Below are positions 27,509 through 36,366 of a stretch of 64,000 bases of DNA, piece after piece. This DNA is from Faeciplasma sp900553675 (GTDB taxonomy: Bacteria; Bacillota; Clostridia; Oscillospirales; Ruminococcaceae). Location of the stretch: contig CAUAFG010000002.1 of NCBI GenBank assembly GCA_958428235.1, positions 124,001-188,000 on the forward strand, read 5' to 3'. The notes beneath the pieces were generated by a model. It saw only the letters and a program-made list of their open reading frames with translations, made no database searches and was not told the DNA's origin. The first letter of the stretch is position 1. Each line of letters starts with the position of its first letter. A program made the translations under genes and the position numbers.

Positions 27509-27958
27509 ATGGAGAGTATTGAAGTCAAATTTTACAATAATGTTGAAGATACACTTTTGAAATTTGCGGTTATCGTATCAAAAACAAACGGTAAATTTGT
27601 ATTTTGCAAGCATAATGAAAGAGATACATATGAAATCCCCGGCGGGCACCGAGAACCCGGTGAGACTATAATCGAAACTGCAAAAAGAGAGCTTATGGAG
27701 GAAACGGGTGCAGTCGATTTTAATATTTCACCCGTATGCGTGTATTCTGTAAAAGGCAAAACAAAAGTGAATAAAAACAGCGATGATATAAGCTTTGGCA
27801 TGATATTTTTCGCCGATATTGCTTCCTTTGAAAAAGAGCTTCACAGCGAAATCGAAAAAATACTGATTACAGATGATTTAGACCATGCCTTTACTTGGAC
27901 ATACCCTGCCATTCAGCCCAAGCTTCTTGAAGAAGTAAGGCGAAGAGGGTATCTTTAA
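27509..27958 (+). CDS. NUDIX hydrolase
   Basis: A 149-residue NUDIX-fold pyrophosphohydrolase. The full Nudix box GX5EX7REUXEEXGU is present (GHREPGE ... RELMEETGA, near residues 46-69), so it should bind divalent metal and be active. A short insertion with KTKVNKNSDDIS follows. Substrate class cannot be inferred; such enzymes hydrolyse nucleoside diphosphates linked to another moiety, including oxidised dNTPs. It appears monocistronic, ending at the bidirectional terminator that follows. Confidence 0.92.
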   Translation: MESIEVKFYNNVEDTLLKFAVIVSKTNGKFVFCKHNERDTYEIPGGHREPGETIIETAKRELMEETGAVDFNISPVCVYSVKGKTKVNKNSDDISFGMIFFADIASFEKELHSEIEKILITDDLDHAFTWTYPAIQPKLLEEVRRRGYL

Positions 27959-27985
27959 TTATTTGGACTGATAAAGACACAAAAA

Positions 27986-28034
27986 CACGGCTCCCCTGCT
28001 GAACGTTTGTTCATATGGAAGCCGTGCTTTTTAT
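27986..28034. terminator. Bidirectional terminator
   Basis: CACGGCT / AGCCGTG arms, with an inner GAAC/GTTC stem, are flanked by a T-run on the plus strand and by an A-run (T-run on the minus strand). It separates the converging NUDIX gene and P-loop ATPase gene. Confidence 0.85.
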
Positions 28035-28038
28035 TATA

Positions 28039-29094
28039 TCACTGTTTTGAAGACTTTATACGTGCTATCAGATTGTCGCCAACTGCGCTTACCTTGTCAA
28101 AATCCATCGCGTTGATATAGTAGCTTTCAAGCTCGTCGTGAATTTCCTTGGCTTTTTTAAGAGCCGCAACAGAGGCAGCAATAAGCTCCGCAGCTACTCC
28201 CCTGTCGAACGCCATGCGTTTGCGCTTTTCTCTGAGAGCCAAGCGGTCGTAGAATCGCAGCGCGTTTATTCTTGCCGAGGCGTCGATTTCTCCGGTAGCA
28301 AAGGCGGTGTTCAGCTCAGGGATTACAATATGCTCGTAGGTGTCGCAGGAGTGGAAAACGCTTGTGCTAACTATAACGTTATATCCAGCCTCAACAGCAT
28401 ATCTTGCAAGAGCCTTTAAGATTTTATCGGATACCGCGCAGAAATCATCTTCGATTTTAAATACGTTCATTCCCTCAAAGACGTTTTCATGGGTCAAAAC
28501 GCCGTTTGGCGTGATTGATGTTATCTGACGGTAGGAAAGCTTACCTGAATCCTGTTTCTTTCTTGAAAACAGCCTTGCCGCAACTCTTTCACAGTAGCCT
28601 TCGAGCTTTGATTGATTTATACATTCATCTGCGAGCGTATAAACATCGTCGTTGAGTGATACTATTGCTTTGAGATACCTTTTTACAAGGTCGTGATATT
28701 TCTTGTTGCAGACTGTTGCGTCGATTACCTTCTCCTTATTTTTCATCAGCTCAGAGCCGTTCCAGCAGGATCCAAGGTCAACAAGTATCTGGCTAACTCC
28801 GGGATATACCGGCTCGACAACGTGCGGAGCGGTTCCATCGATCACGATAACTTTAAGATTGTTGAATACCACAGCATCCAGCGATGCAGGATCGGAAGAG
28901 CAGTAATACAAATCCGGCATATCGATATCACAAAGCTCATTTGCTATTCTTTTCATCAGCGATGATTTTCCTGTTCCGGGACCTCCTTTGATGATATAAG
29001 TAGTGTATTCAGGTGCGCTGATAAGCTCTCTTATGTGGGTAGAAAATCCATCAGAAGTTGGACATCCTAAAAAGTAGGTGCAGACTTTATCCAT
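28039..29094 (-). CDS. P-loop ATPase of the PRK06851 type, function unknown
   Basis: A 351-residue cytosolic protein with a Walker A motif GGPGTGKSS near residue 36 and a Walker-B-like hydrophobic strand ending IDGTAPH near residue 88. It resembles a family of uncharacterised clostridial and bacillar ATPases (PRK06851). The C-terminal half contains helical, charged sequence and no second P-loop that I can see. The start at the second ATG has GGAGG seven bases upstream; the first ATG lies only one base from it. It stands alone between terminators, with an inverted repeat in its promoter region. No partner suggests a role. Confidence 0.72.
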   Translation of the reverse strand: MDKVCTYFLGCPTSDGFSTHIRELISAPEYTTYIIKGGPGTGKSSLMKRIANELCDIDMPDLYYCSSDPASLDAVVFNNLKVIVIDGTAPHVVEPVYPGVSQILVDLGSCWNGSELMKNKEKVIDATVCNKKYHDLVKRYLKAIVSLNDDVYTLADECINQSKLEGYCERVAARLFSRKKQDSGKLSYRQITSITPNGVLTHENVFEGMNVFKIEDDFCAVSDKILKALARYAVEAGYNVIVSTSVFHSCDTYEHIVIPELNTAFATGEIDASARINALRFYDRLALREKRKRMAFDRGVAAELIAASVAALKKAKEIHDELESYYINAMDFDKVSAVGDNLIARIKSSKQ

Positions 29095-29107
29095 AAACAT
29101 ACCTCCA

Positions 29108-29147
29108 AAATCGTTTTACCTTAATATAATATGGTAAAAAACGATTT
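29108..29147 (-). promoter_or_regulatory. Inverted repeat across the promoter region of the P-loop ATPase gene
   Basis: AAATCGTTTTACC (29108-29120) and GGTAAAAAACGATTT (29133-29147) are inverted copies that differ by two extra bases. The 12-base AT-rich centre contains ATTATATT-like -10 sequence on the minus strand. It lies just upstream of the ribosome binding site, where an operator or leader hairpin would be expected. Confidence 0.5.
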
Positions 29148-29160
29148 CGGTGAAAACAAA

Positions 29161-29195
29161 AAGCAGACGGTGATTTTTTGCCGTCTGCTTAAAAA
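29161..29195 (-). terminator. Terminator downstream of manA
   Basis: A perfect ten-base-pair stem (AAGCAGACGG / CCGTCTGCTT) with a ten-base loop. On the minus strand it is followed by TTTTTG, so it fits the end of the mltG-U32-manA transcript; the A/T-rich flank on the other side could also stop plus-strand transcripts. Confidence 0.85.
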
Positions 29196-29213
29196 ATATA
29201 TTGCGTTCGTTAT

Positions 29214-30188
29214 CTACGCTCCCGCATACAACAGCTCGCAGCTTCCGCTAACCTTAAAATCAACTCCCGCAGGGATAAACACGCTTCCGCCTTTCTTAAG
29301 ATTATAGCTTTCGCCACAGCAATCAAGAGTAACTTCACCCTCTAAAACCACAAGCGAAGCAAAGCCTTTTCCAGCCGGTATGCAGATATCAGCTCCGTCG
29401 AGCTTGATGGTTTTAGCTGTGAAATACTCGCAGGAAGCTAATTCCCTGACAGTTGCCTTGCCGCCATCGAGAGCCTTAGTGCTGCCGACATTTCCATAAG
29501 GAACGCTTGAAGGTTCAAGGCTTGCAACCTCGACCGCCTTGTCAATGTGAAGCGCTCTGGGCTTTCGGTCTGCCCCCAGTCTTCCATAGTCGGAAACGCG
29601 GTATGTTACGTTTGAATTTTCCTGAATCTCGGCAATAAGTATGCCTTTTCCTATGGCATGAACTGTTCCGGATTTTATAAAGAAGATATCGCCCTTGTGG
29701 ACATTTACATAGTTTAAAACCTCATCTAGGGTATTGTCAGATATTTTGCGGCTGAATTCATCCTTGGTGATACTGCGGTTAAAGCCATATAAAAGCTTTG
29801 CGCCTTCATCGCAGTCCACGACATACCACATCTCGGTCTTGCCGTTGTCGCCTTCGTTCTTTCTGGCGTATTCATCGCTTGGATGAACCTGAACAGAAAG
29901 GCGGTCCTTGGCGTCGATGAGCTTTACGAGTATCGGGAAGCTGTCAAAGCCATCACAGATGTCTCCCAAAGCGTCTTTGCCCCATATATCAAGGACTTCA
30001 TTCAGGGTCTTCCCTGCCATTTCTCCGTTTATAACCTCGCATTTGCCGTCCTCGTGGCAGGAGACCACCCAAGCCTCGGCAACGCGTTCAAGCTCGCTTT
30101 TAAAGCCGTATTCATCCTTAAGCTTGGTTCCGCCCCAGATATAATCCTTTAGCGGCGCCTTTAAAATCAGCGGGTACATTTTATTCAT
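29214..30188 (-). CDS. manA: Mannose-6-phosphate isomerase, class I
   Basis: Interconverts mannose 6-phosphate and fructose 6-phosphate. The 324-residue cupin enzyme has the zinc-site motifs QVHPSDEYA (near residue 99), EMWYV and the later histidine in SGTVHAIG, followed by AEIQENSNVTYR and a YGR catalytic arginine region. This is the short Firmicutes type. It follows the U32 peptidase gene by five bases, probably as the last gene of that operon. It links mannose or cell-surface sugar supply to glycolysis. Confidence 0.95.
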   Translation of the reverse strand: MNKMYPLILKAPLKDYIWGGTKLKDEYGFKSELERVAEAWVVSCHEDGKCEVINGEMAGKTLNEVLDIWGKDALGDICDGFDSFPILVKLIDAKDRLSVQVHPSDEYARKNEGDNGKTEMWYVVDCDEGAKLLYGFNRSITKDEFSRKISDNTLDEVLNYVNVHKGDIFFIKSGTVHAIGKGILIAEIQENSNVTYRVSDYGRLGADRKPRALHIDKAVEVASLEPSSVPYGNVGSTKALDGGKATVRELASCEYFTAKTIKLDGADICIPAGKGFASLVVLEGEVTLDCCGESYNLKKGGSVFIPAGVDFKVSGSCELLYAGA

Positions 30189-30193
30189 GATAA

Positions 30194-31420
30194 TTACAGT
30201 TCCTTTCTTATTATAGTTCCTGCCGGAAGTTCAATATTCAGCGGCATTGAAAGCTTCATTGTTGCGATATTTGCAACCTCAACGCTCTCCCCTGCCTCGT
30301 TTATTATTTCATCGGCTATATATTCAATAGGTTCTCTGTCCGGCGAGAGTATTTCAAGCTTATCTCCCTTGAAAAAACGGTTGCGCTGTGTGCAGTATAT
30401 ATATCCGTCCTGACACCTGTCTACAACAGCTACAACATCATAATTCCTGACATATCCACTGGTTTCGTAGTACTGCGACTGCTCTGGTCTGCCAAAATAG
30501 AAGCCGTTTGAATACATCCTGTGGGATACCTTGTAAACCTCGTCAACTATCCACTTTGGAAGTGAGTAATTGTCAGGATTGTTTCTAAGCACATCCACAG
30601 CGTGCCTGTATGCGTTTGTAACCACCGACACATAGTAAGCCGACTTTGCCCTGCCCTCGATTTTAAAGCTTGTAACACCGGCTCTGGCAAGCTTGTCTAA
30701 ATGCTCTATCATGCACATATCCTTGGCATTAAGGATATACGAGCCGGTTTCGTCCTCGGCTATGGGATAATACTCGCCGGGGCGTTTTTCCTCCATAAGA
30801 GCATATTTCCATCTGCATGGCTGCGCACATTCTCCGCGGTTGGCGTCCCTGTTTACAAGATACTGTGATAACAGGCACCTTCCGGAAAACGAAACGCACA
30901 TAGCACCGTGAACAAAGCACTCTATATCCATATCATCAGGAGTTTTGGCTCTTATCTCGGCGATATCATCTATACTTAGTTCGCGGGCAAGGACTACCCT
31001 TTTTGCACCCATGTTGTAAAACGTTCGCGCGGTTACATAGTTCACAATTCCTGCTTGAGTGGAAATATGAATCTCCAAATCAGGGGTGTACTGTTTTATC
31101 ATCGAAAATACGCCGATGTCGTTGACGATTGCAGCGTCTATCCCGCAGGCGTAGGCTTCCTTGATAAAGCCCTCAAAGCCTTCTATTTCGCTGTTTTTGG
31201 GAAGAGTATTGCAGGTCAGATAAACTTTTTTGCCCTTTTCGTGCGCAATAGCACAAGCCTTGCTCAGTTCGTTCATCGAAAAATTCGCCGGAGACGACCT
31301 CATGCCAAAGCTTTTTCCGCCGAGATACACAGCGTCGGCTCCGAACATAATCGCCGCATTAAACCGCTCCATATCCCCTGCCGGTGCCAGAACTTCAAGT
31401 CTTGAATAGTCGTTATTCAT
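30194..31420 (-). CDS. U32-family peptidase/hydroxylation-like protein
   Basis: A 408-residue U32 protein. It has the TIM-barrel-like N-terminal region starting LEVLAPAGDMERF and the signature ECFVHGAMC ... GRCLLSQY with downstream cysteines (RGECAQPCRW), which in related proteins bind iron-sulfur or metal. A small C-terminal beta domain follows (about 330-405). Other U32 members act as collagenase-like proteases or, as in TrhP/RlhA, in RNA hydroxylation; the clostridial paralogues next to mltG resemble the latter. The start overlaps the mltG stop by a base. Confidence 0.9.
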   Translation of the reverse strand: MNNDYSRLEVLAPAGDMERFNAAIMFGADAVYLGGKSFGMRSSPANFSMNELSKACAIAHEKGKKVYLTCNTLPKNSEIEGFEGFIKEAYACGIDAAIVNDIGVFSMIKQYTPDLEIHISTQAGIVNYVTARTFYNMGAKRVVLARELSIDDIAEIRAKTPDDMDIECFVHGAMCVSFSGRCLLSQYLVNRDANRGECAQPCRWKYALMEEKRPGEYYPIAEDETGSYILNAKDMCMIEHLDKLARAGVTSFKIEGRAKSAYYVSVVTNAYRHAVDVLRNNPDNYSLPKWIVDEVYKVSHRMYSNGFYFGRPEQSQYYETSGYVRNYDVVAVVDRCQDGYIYCTQRNRFFKGDKLEILSPDREPIEYIADEIINEAGESVEVANIATMKLSMPLNIELPAGTIIRKEL

Positions 31421-32691
31421 CAGGCGAGTCCAGCTTTCTTCTTGTTTTCTTCATGCTCTTCATTAGTTGTGGCAAAGAAGGTTTCCTTGGTTTCAAGATT
31501 CGAGCAGAAGTAATAGTAGCCGGTATCGTCCGGATTGAGGACAGCGTCTATAGCGTCCTTTCCGGGATTGCATATTGCGCCTATTGGCAGCCCAACGCAG
31601 GTATAGGTGTCGTAAGCGTCGTACATATCCTGATATTCAATAGTCAAAACTTTTTTGATAACATCGTCAATATAAGAATATGTCGTGTCAGACTGTAGCT
31701 TAGGAAATTCATCAGGTCTTGCAAGCCTGTTTTCAAAGACAGAAGCAATAGTTGCCATCTGCTCTATGTTTCCCGCTTCTCTCTGAACAATAGACGCAAG
31801 CGTTACTACCTGATCAATAGTGAATCCGCGCTCCACTGCAAGCTTTATTGTGTCCGCATTCAGGATTTCGTTGGTGCGGGTTTTTATCTTTTTAACAACG
31901 TTGTACGCGGAATCGCCGACGTAAAACTCATAAGTATCCGGAAACAGATATCCCTCATATTTATACAGCTTCAGGCTTGAAGAGGATACGTACTTTTCAA
32001 ACTCAAATCCAAACACGGTCGAATTAAAGGTGTAAATAAACTCGTCGGCGGTGCAGATATTGTTCTCTTCAAGAAGCTTTCCTGCACTCAACAGTGTTAT
32101 ACCCTCGGGGAAGGTTACTGTTGCGGTCTGTTTGGCTTCACGTGATTCCATCAGGCTGTCTATAATATCGGAATAGCTCATGTTGTAGGCAACATTTAAA
32201 TCGCCGGGATACATACTGCCGTCTGCGCCCTTAACCTTGGAAATCAGCTTAAAGACATCTTTATACTGTATAACTCCCTCGTCATAAAGCTGCTGGGCAA
32301 TATCATCAGTAGTCGAGCCGCTTGGGACATATATTGTAAACTCAACTCCCGAACTCTCGATTCCTAAAACATCGCGCCCTACGACTATAATAAACAGCGA
32401 CAAAAGGATAGAAACGCAAAGGACAAGAGTTGCTATTACTATTCCACCGTATGCGGTGTAATTTCTCTTTCTGCGCTTTTTCTTTTTGGGCTTTGCGTTG
32501 TTCTGAGCTTCCGAAGAGTGCTTGTTCGGGTCGTATTTGCTTATGTTGATTTGTTCGTCAAATTTAAAAACGCTTGTTGCTTCATCAGTCGGAAATTGAC
32601 CGGCGTCATCCTCTGATACAGCGTTCAGATCAATGCTTTCAGGCTCTTTTGCAAAAAGCTCATCAAGGTTTTCAGAATTATTGTTGCTCAT
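31420..32691 (-). CDS. mltG: Endolytic murein transglycosylase MltG
   Basis: MltG cleaves nascent glycan strands and sets their length. The 423-residue protein has a long acidic then lysine-rich cytosolic N-terminus (about 1-75), one membrane segment (about 78-105) and the extracellular YceG domain with a LysM-like part. The catalytic glutamate is in VQREAGN near residue 300, and the conserved GLPIGAICNPG occurs near residue 375. The order mltG then U32 is common in Clostridia. RecN and spo0A-region genes lie upstream in other genomes; here a DJ-1 gene precedes it. Confidence 0.94.
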   Translation of the reverse strand: MSNNNSENLDELFAKEPESIDLNAVSEDDAGQFPTDEATSVFKFDEQINISKYDPNKHSSEAQNNAKPKKKKRRKRNYTAYGGIVIATLVLCVSILLSLFIIVVGRDVLGIESSGVEFTIYVPSGSTTDDIAQQLYDEGVIQYKDVFKLISKVKGADGSMYPGDLNVAYNMSYSDIIDSLMESREAKQTATVTFPEGITLLSAGKLLEENNICTADEFIYTFNSTVFGFEFEKYVSSSSLKLYKYEGYLFPDTYEFYVGDSAYNVVKKIKTRTNEILNADTIKLAVERGFTIDQVVTLASIVQREAGNIEQMATIASVFENRLARPDEFPKLQSDTTYSYIDDVIKKVLTIEYQDMYDAYDTYTCVGLPIGAICNPGKDAIDAVLNPDDTGYYYFCSNLETKETFFATTNEEHEENKKKAGLA

Positions 32692-32712
32692 AAATATGCG
32701 TCCTTTTAAAAA

Positions 32713-33255
32713 TTACTTTACGTTAAGTGTTCTTATAAGTCTGTCAGCTCTTGCTTTGTCAAAGAGCTTTTCTATTATAGCATGGGAAAACTTAATTGCC
32801 GAACCCATGCCGCATGAGGTTATTATGCTGCCGTCAACGCAAACGGCTTCATCCAAAACCTGTGCGCCCTTTAATTCCTGCTCAAATCCCGGGTAGCAAA
32901 CTGCCTTTTTGCCTTCAAGCAGTCCCTTATGTCCGAGAATAGACGGTGCCGCGCATATCGCCGCGATGGGGATATTGTTTTCCACGCAGTAATCTATTGC
33001 TTTCTGCACGGTTTCGTTCTTTTCAAGATTAAGCGTTCCCGGCATACCTCCGGGGAGGATTATCATTTCAATTGCATCGGTCAGCTTAAGCTCGTTGTCT
33101 TCCATATCCGTTATAACCGGAATACCGTGAGAACCCTTAATAATTACTCCGCCAACGCCTACCGTAACGACTTCCTTTTCACATCTGCGCAGGCAATCTA
33201 CGGGGGTAAGACCCTCTATTTCTTCAAAACCGTTAGCTAAAAAACATACAACCAT
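32713..33255 (-). CDS. DJ-1/PfpI-family protein
   Basis: A 180-residue class I glutamine-amidotransferase-like protein of the DJ-1/ThiJ group. The conserved glutamate is in FLANGFEEIEGLTP (near residue 12), and the reactive cysteine sits in the nucleophile elbow IAAICAAPS (near residue 100). The closest groups are the YajL/DJ-1 type proteins proposed to act against glycation or oxidative damage; the activity is debated. It is packed between recN and mltG with gaps of 2 and 21 bases, so it is presumably co-transcribed. Confidence 0.9.
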   Translation of the reverse strand: MVVCFLANGFEEIEGLTPVDCLRRCEKEVVTVGVGGVIIKGSHGIPVITDMEDNELKLTDAIEMIILPGGMPGTLNLEKNETVQKAIDYCVENNIPIAAICAAPSILGHKGLLEGKKAVCYPGFEQELKGAQVLDEAVCVDGSIITSCGMGSAIKFSHAIIEKLFDKARADRLIRTLNVK

Positions 33256-33257
33256 TT

Positions 33258-34928
33258 TTATCTTCCTTTCTTAACACTGTTAAGCTGTTCCTCGGCATCG
33301 AGCAGCACTGTTTTTGTGATATTGTCTCCGCCCAGGATTCTTGCTATTTCGTATTTTCTTTCGTTGAAGTCTAAAGACTTTATTCTTGTTACCGTCCTTG
33401 CGTCTTCTGTGCTCTTTTCTATAAGCATATGGTCATCTGCCATAATCGCTATCTGCGCCAGATGCGTCACGCATATTACCTGATACTTCTGCGATATTTC
33501 GCGCAGCTTGATTCCTATTTTCTGAGCCGCCCTTCCGCTGACACCCGTGTCTATTTCGTCGAAAATAAGTGTAGGAACAAAATCGCGGTCGGCAAGAACC
33601 GATTTCAGAGCAAGCATGATTCTTGAAAGCTCTCCTCCGGAGGCAATTTTTGCAAGCGGCTTGGGTGCTTCGCCTCTGTTAGCGGATATCAGAAATTCGA
33701 TGGTGTCCATGCCGCTTAAAGTCAACTTGCCTTTCTTTCTATCGACGACTATTTTAACATCTGGCATATTCAAAAATGCAAGCTCGGCGGTTACTTCGTT
33801 TACAAACCTTTCAGCAGCTTTTTGACGGTGCTCGCTGAGAGCTTCCGCCTTTTTGGTCACTTCCAAAAGCAGCTCGGATTTTTTATTTTCGAGTCTTTTT
33901 ATAGTCTCGTCAGATGCTGTAAGACCGCTCAACTCCTCCTGAGCGCTTTCATAAACAGCTATTACATCGTCAAGCGTGGGACCGTATCTGCGTTTGATTC
34001 TGTTGAGTTCATTGCGGCGGCGGGTAAGCTCGGCATATTCGTTTTCGTCAATATCCAAGCTTGAAAGAAGCCTTGAAAGCTCCGAAGATATATCCCCAAT
34101 CTCTATCCCCGCCTGAGAAAGCCGTTCAGATAGTGGGTGCAGCTCCTTCATAAGCTCCTCGTTGACTTCTATTTCAGAGCAGGCTCTTGCCACCATTTCA
34201 CCGGCTCCGGAGCTTGAATCGTCCCCCGAAAGGCAGGTTATAGCCGTATTGATAGCTTCCGAAAGCGATACTGCATTGTCGATAAACTTAAACCTTGCTT
34301 CCACAGCATCATCTTCACCGGAGGATATATTCAGGCTGCCGATATCCTCAACAATCTGATTAAGATATTCTTCTCTCTGAGACGTTTTCAGAGCTTCCTG
34401 CCTGATTTTGTTTATCTCCCTTGCGGTTGACTGAAGCTCTTTGAAGGACGAGCGGTAATCGGCGAGAAGATTTTCTGACTGAGCAAAATCATCCAGTACA
34501 TCTATATGCTTTTCCGGATTTAAAAGTATCTGACTGTCATGCTGACCGTGAATGTTTACAAGCAAATTTCCTATTTCGCGCAGTGCCGAAACGTTGGCAG
34601 GGCGCGAATTTATCTTTGCGGAGCTTTTACCGTCAGCACATATCTCTCTTGAAATTATAAGCTCGTCATCGCAGGAATAGCCAAGCTCTGAAAGTTTGCT
34701 TTTAACGGCTTCGGAAACACCTGTAAATACTGCACTCACATATGCTTTATCGGTACCGGCTCTGATTATATCCTTAAAAACGCGCTGACCCAGAACGGCG
34801 TTTATGCCGCCTATCAGAATCGACTTACCTGCGCCTGTTTCACCGGTAAACACGTTGAAATTTTTTCCGAGCTTAACCTCCGCTTTTTCTATAACAGCAA
34901 GGTTTTCAATATATAGTTCACTCAGCAA
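33258..34928 (-). CDS. recN: DNA repair protein RecN
   Basis: An SMC-like ATPase of double-strand break repair. The 556-residue product starts MLSELYIENLAVIE, the family N-terminus, at a TTG preceded by GGAAGTG; an in-frame ATG five codons earlier has no ribosome binding site. The Walker A is GETGAGKS near residue 34, a broken coiled coil occupies about 150-370, and the C-terminal ABC part has the signature ASGGELSRIMLA and Walker B FDEIDTGVSG. It follows argR as in Bacillus; the spoIVB-spo0A pair that normally comes next is not here. Confidence 0.95.
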   Translation of the reverse strand: MLSELYIENLAVIEKAEVKLGKNFNVFTGETGAGKSILIGGINAVLGQRVFKDIIRAGTDKAYVSAVFTGVSEAVKSKLSELGYSCDDELIISREICADGKSSAKINSRPANVSALREIGNLLVNIHGQHDSQILLNPEKHIDVLDDFAQSENLLADYRSSFKELQSTAREINKIRQEALKTSQREEYLNQIVEDIGSLNISSGEDDAVEARFKFIDNAVSLSEAINTAITCLSGDDSSSGAGEMVARACSEIEVNEELMKELHPLSERLSQAGIEIGDISSELSRLLSSLDIDENEYAELTRRRNELNRIKRRYGPTLDDVIAVYESAQEELSGLTASDETIKRLENKKSELLLEVTKKAEALSEHRQKAAERFVNEVTAELAFLNMPDVKIVVDRKKGKLTLSGMDTIEFLISANRGEAPKPLAKIASGGELSRIMLALKSVLADRDFVPTLIFDEIDTGVSGRAAQKIGIKLREISQKYQVICVTHLAQIAIMADDHMLIEKSTEDARTVTRIKSLDFNERKYEIARILGGDNITKTVLLDAEEQLNSVKKGR

Positions 34929-35011
34929 TGCATTCACTTCCATTCATAAGGAAATATTCGCAGCGATGCGTTCCGCATTTGGCTATGGCAAGACATCAGC
35001 CAGAACCAAGC

Positions 35012-35461
35012 TCATGTCATTTCGTTAAGCTCTTCAAGAAAATCCTGAGCGTCGCTTTCCGTCCTCATAAGGACGAAAATCGTGTCGTCTCCTGCCAAGG
35101 TTCCCACTATGCCGGAAAAACCTATTGAATCAAGCTTCGAGCAGACGGCGTTTGCCATGCCTGTGCTGCACTTAATAACCACTGTATTCATCGCTCGATC
35201 AACCGAAAGAACAGCGTCGGAAAAAATGGTCGAAAATGATGTCCTTGCGTTGTTTTCAACCGCTCTTGGCGGCAGAGAATATTTATAATTTCCGTTGACG
35301 CCCATGGTTTTCAGCAGAGAAAGCTCTTTTATATCCCTCGAAACCGTCGCCTGAGTTACGCTGAATCCTCTTTCCATCAGCAGAGCCTGCAAAGTCTCCT
35401 GAGTGTCAACCTCATATTTTGAAACAATATCAAGTATCGCTTTTTTTCTGTCGTTTTTCAT
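35012..35461 (-). CDS. argR: Arginine repressor ArgR/AhrC
   Basis: A 149-residue hexameric regulator that binds ARG boxes in the presence of arginine. The N-terminal winged helix (about 1-70) includes the TVSRDIKEL recognition helix; the C-terminal oligomerisation and arginine-binding domain has GTLAGDDTIF, with the two aspartates that contact arginine. The start follows GAAAGGATTG; the open frame continues upstream into nadK but without family similarity. The gene's location in the isoprenoid/repair operon, ahead of recN, is conserved in Firmicutes. Confidence 0.96.
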   Translation of the reverse strand: MKNDRKKAILDIVSKYEVDTQETLQALLMERGFSVTQATVSRDIKELSLLKTMGVNGNYKYSLPPRAVENNARTSFSTIFSDAVLSVDRAMNTVVIKCSTGMANAVCSKLDSIGFSGIVGTLAGDDTIFVLMRTESDAQDFLEELNEMT

Positions 35462-35474
35462 ACGCTCAATCCTT

Positions 35475-36332
35475 TCAGTTGACCTTGGCGGGCTGCATAA
35501 GCTTTGTGCCAATGGATTTAAAGTAGTTATTTCCGCATATATCTATAAGATTAAGCCTTAGAGCTGATTTTCTAATGTACACTCTGTCGTTTTCTGTAAC
35601 CGGTATCGGGGTGCCGCCGTCTGCGCTTACGCCGATTGTTCCCTCCGCCTTATACTTGATTTCTATCAGCTTTTCCGAGGAGAAAAGCATGGTCCTTGCA
35701 AAAAGCGAGTGTGGGCAGATTTGTGTGAACTCAATGCAGTCCAGCGTAGGCTCAATAAGCGGTCCTCCAGCGGAGAGCGAATACGCCGAGGCTCCTGTAG
35801 GTGTGGAAAATATAAGACCGTCCGCCCGCAGGGACGAGACTAAAGCACCGTCTGCAAGCACAGTAAAATCGTTTATATTATAATTGAAACCGTGGGTTAT
35901 AACAATATCATTAAGCGCCGTTACATGTTCTCGCAATCCGCTTTTCCGCTCGATTAAAGCTTCAATCATCATTCTGCTTTCCGTTTTATAATCCCCGTTT
36001 ACAAGATTTGAAAGCTTGTCAAGATCGTCGCGTTCCAGCGAAGCCATAAAGCCAAGCCTTCCGCAGTTTACACCTAAAAGCTTTTTATGATTTTCTGCCG
36101 CGGCTGACGCTATTTTCAGGATAGTTCCGTCTCCGCCGATGGTTATTATGATATCACATGCTTTTACAGCCTGTTCTATTGAGCTGGCGATTACACAGCC
36201 CCGCGAAAGCTCCGGGCTTATGCTGTCTGTCATGATTATTTCGCATCCCAAGGAGGAAAGAATGCCAGACACATCCTTTGTGCAGCTATAGGAATGAGTT
36301 TTTTGCAGATTCGGATATATAAAAACCTTCAC
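35475..36332 (-). CDS. nadK: NAD kinase
   Basis: Phosphorylates NAD to NADP. The 285-residue protein has the diagnostic GGDGT motif near residue 68, the NE/D-type NDIVIT motif in the middle, and the glycine-rich STPTGASAYSLSAGGP segment near residue 178. It is inserted between tlyA and argR, an arrangement common in Clostridia but not in Bacillus. NADPH balance is also served by the Nfn enzyme encoded later in the window. Confidence 0.96.
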   Translation of the reverse strand: MKVFIYPNLQKTHSYSCTKDVSGILSSLGCEIIMTDSISPELSRGCVIASSIEQAVKACDIIITIGGDGTILKIASAAAENHKKLLGVNCGRLGFMASLERDDLDKLSNLVNGDYKTESRMMIEALIERKSGLREHVTALNDIVITHGFNYNINDFTVLADGALVSSLRADGLIFSTPTGASAYSLSAGGPLIEPTLDCIEFTQICPHSLFARTMLFSSEKLIEIKYKAEGTIGVSADGGTPIPVTENDRVYIRKSALRLNLIDICGNNYFKSIGTKLMQPAKVN

Positions 36333-36366
36333 TTTTGAAACCGTGCCTTTCGTGTGAAATTATAGC

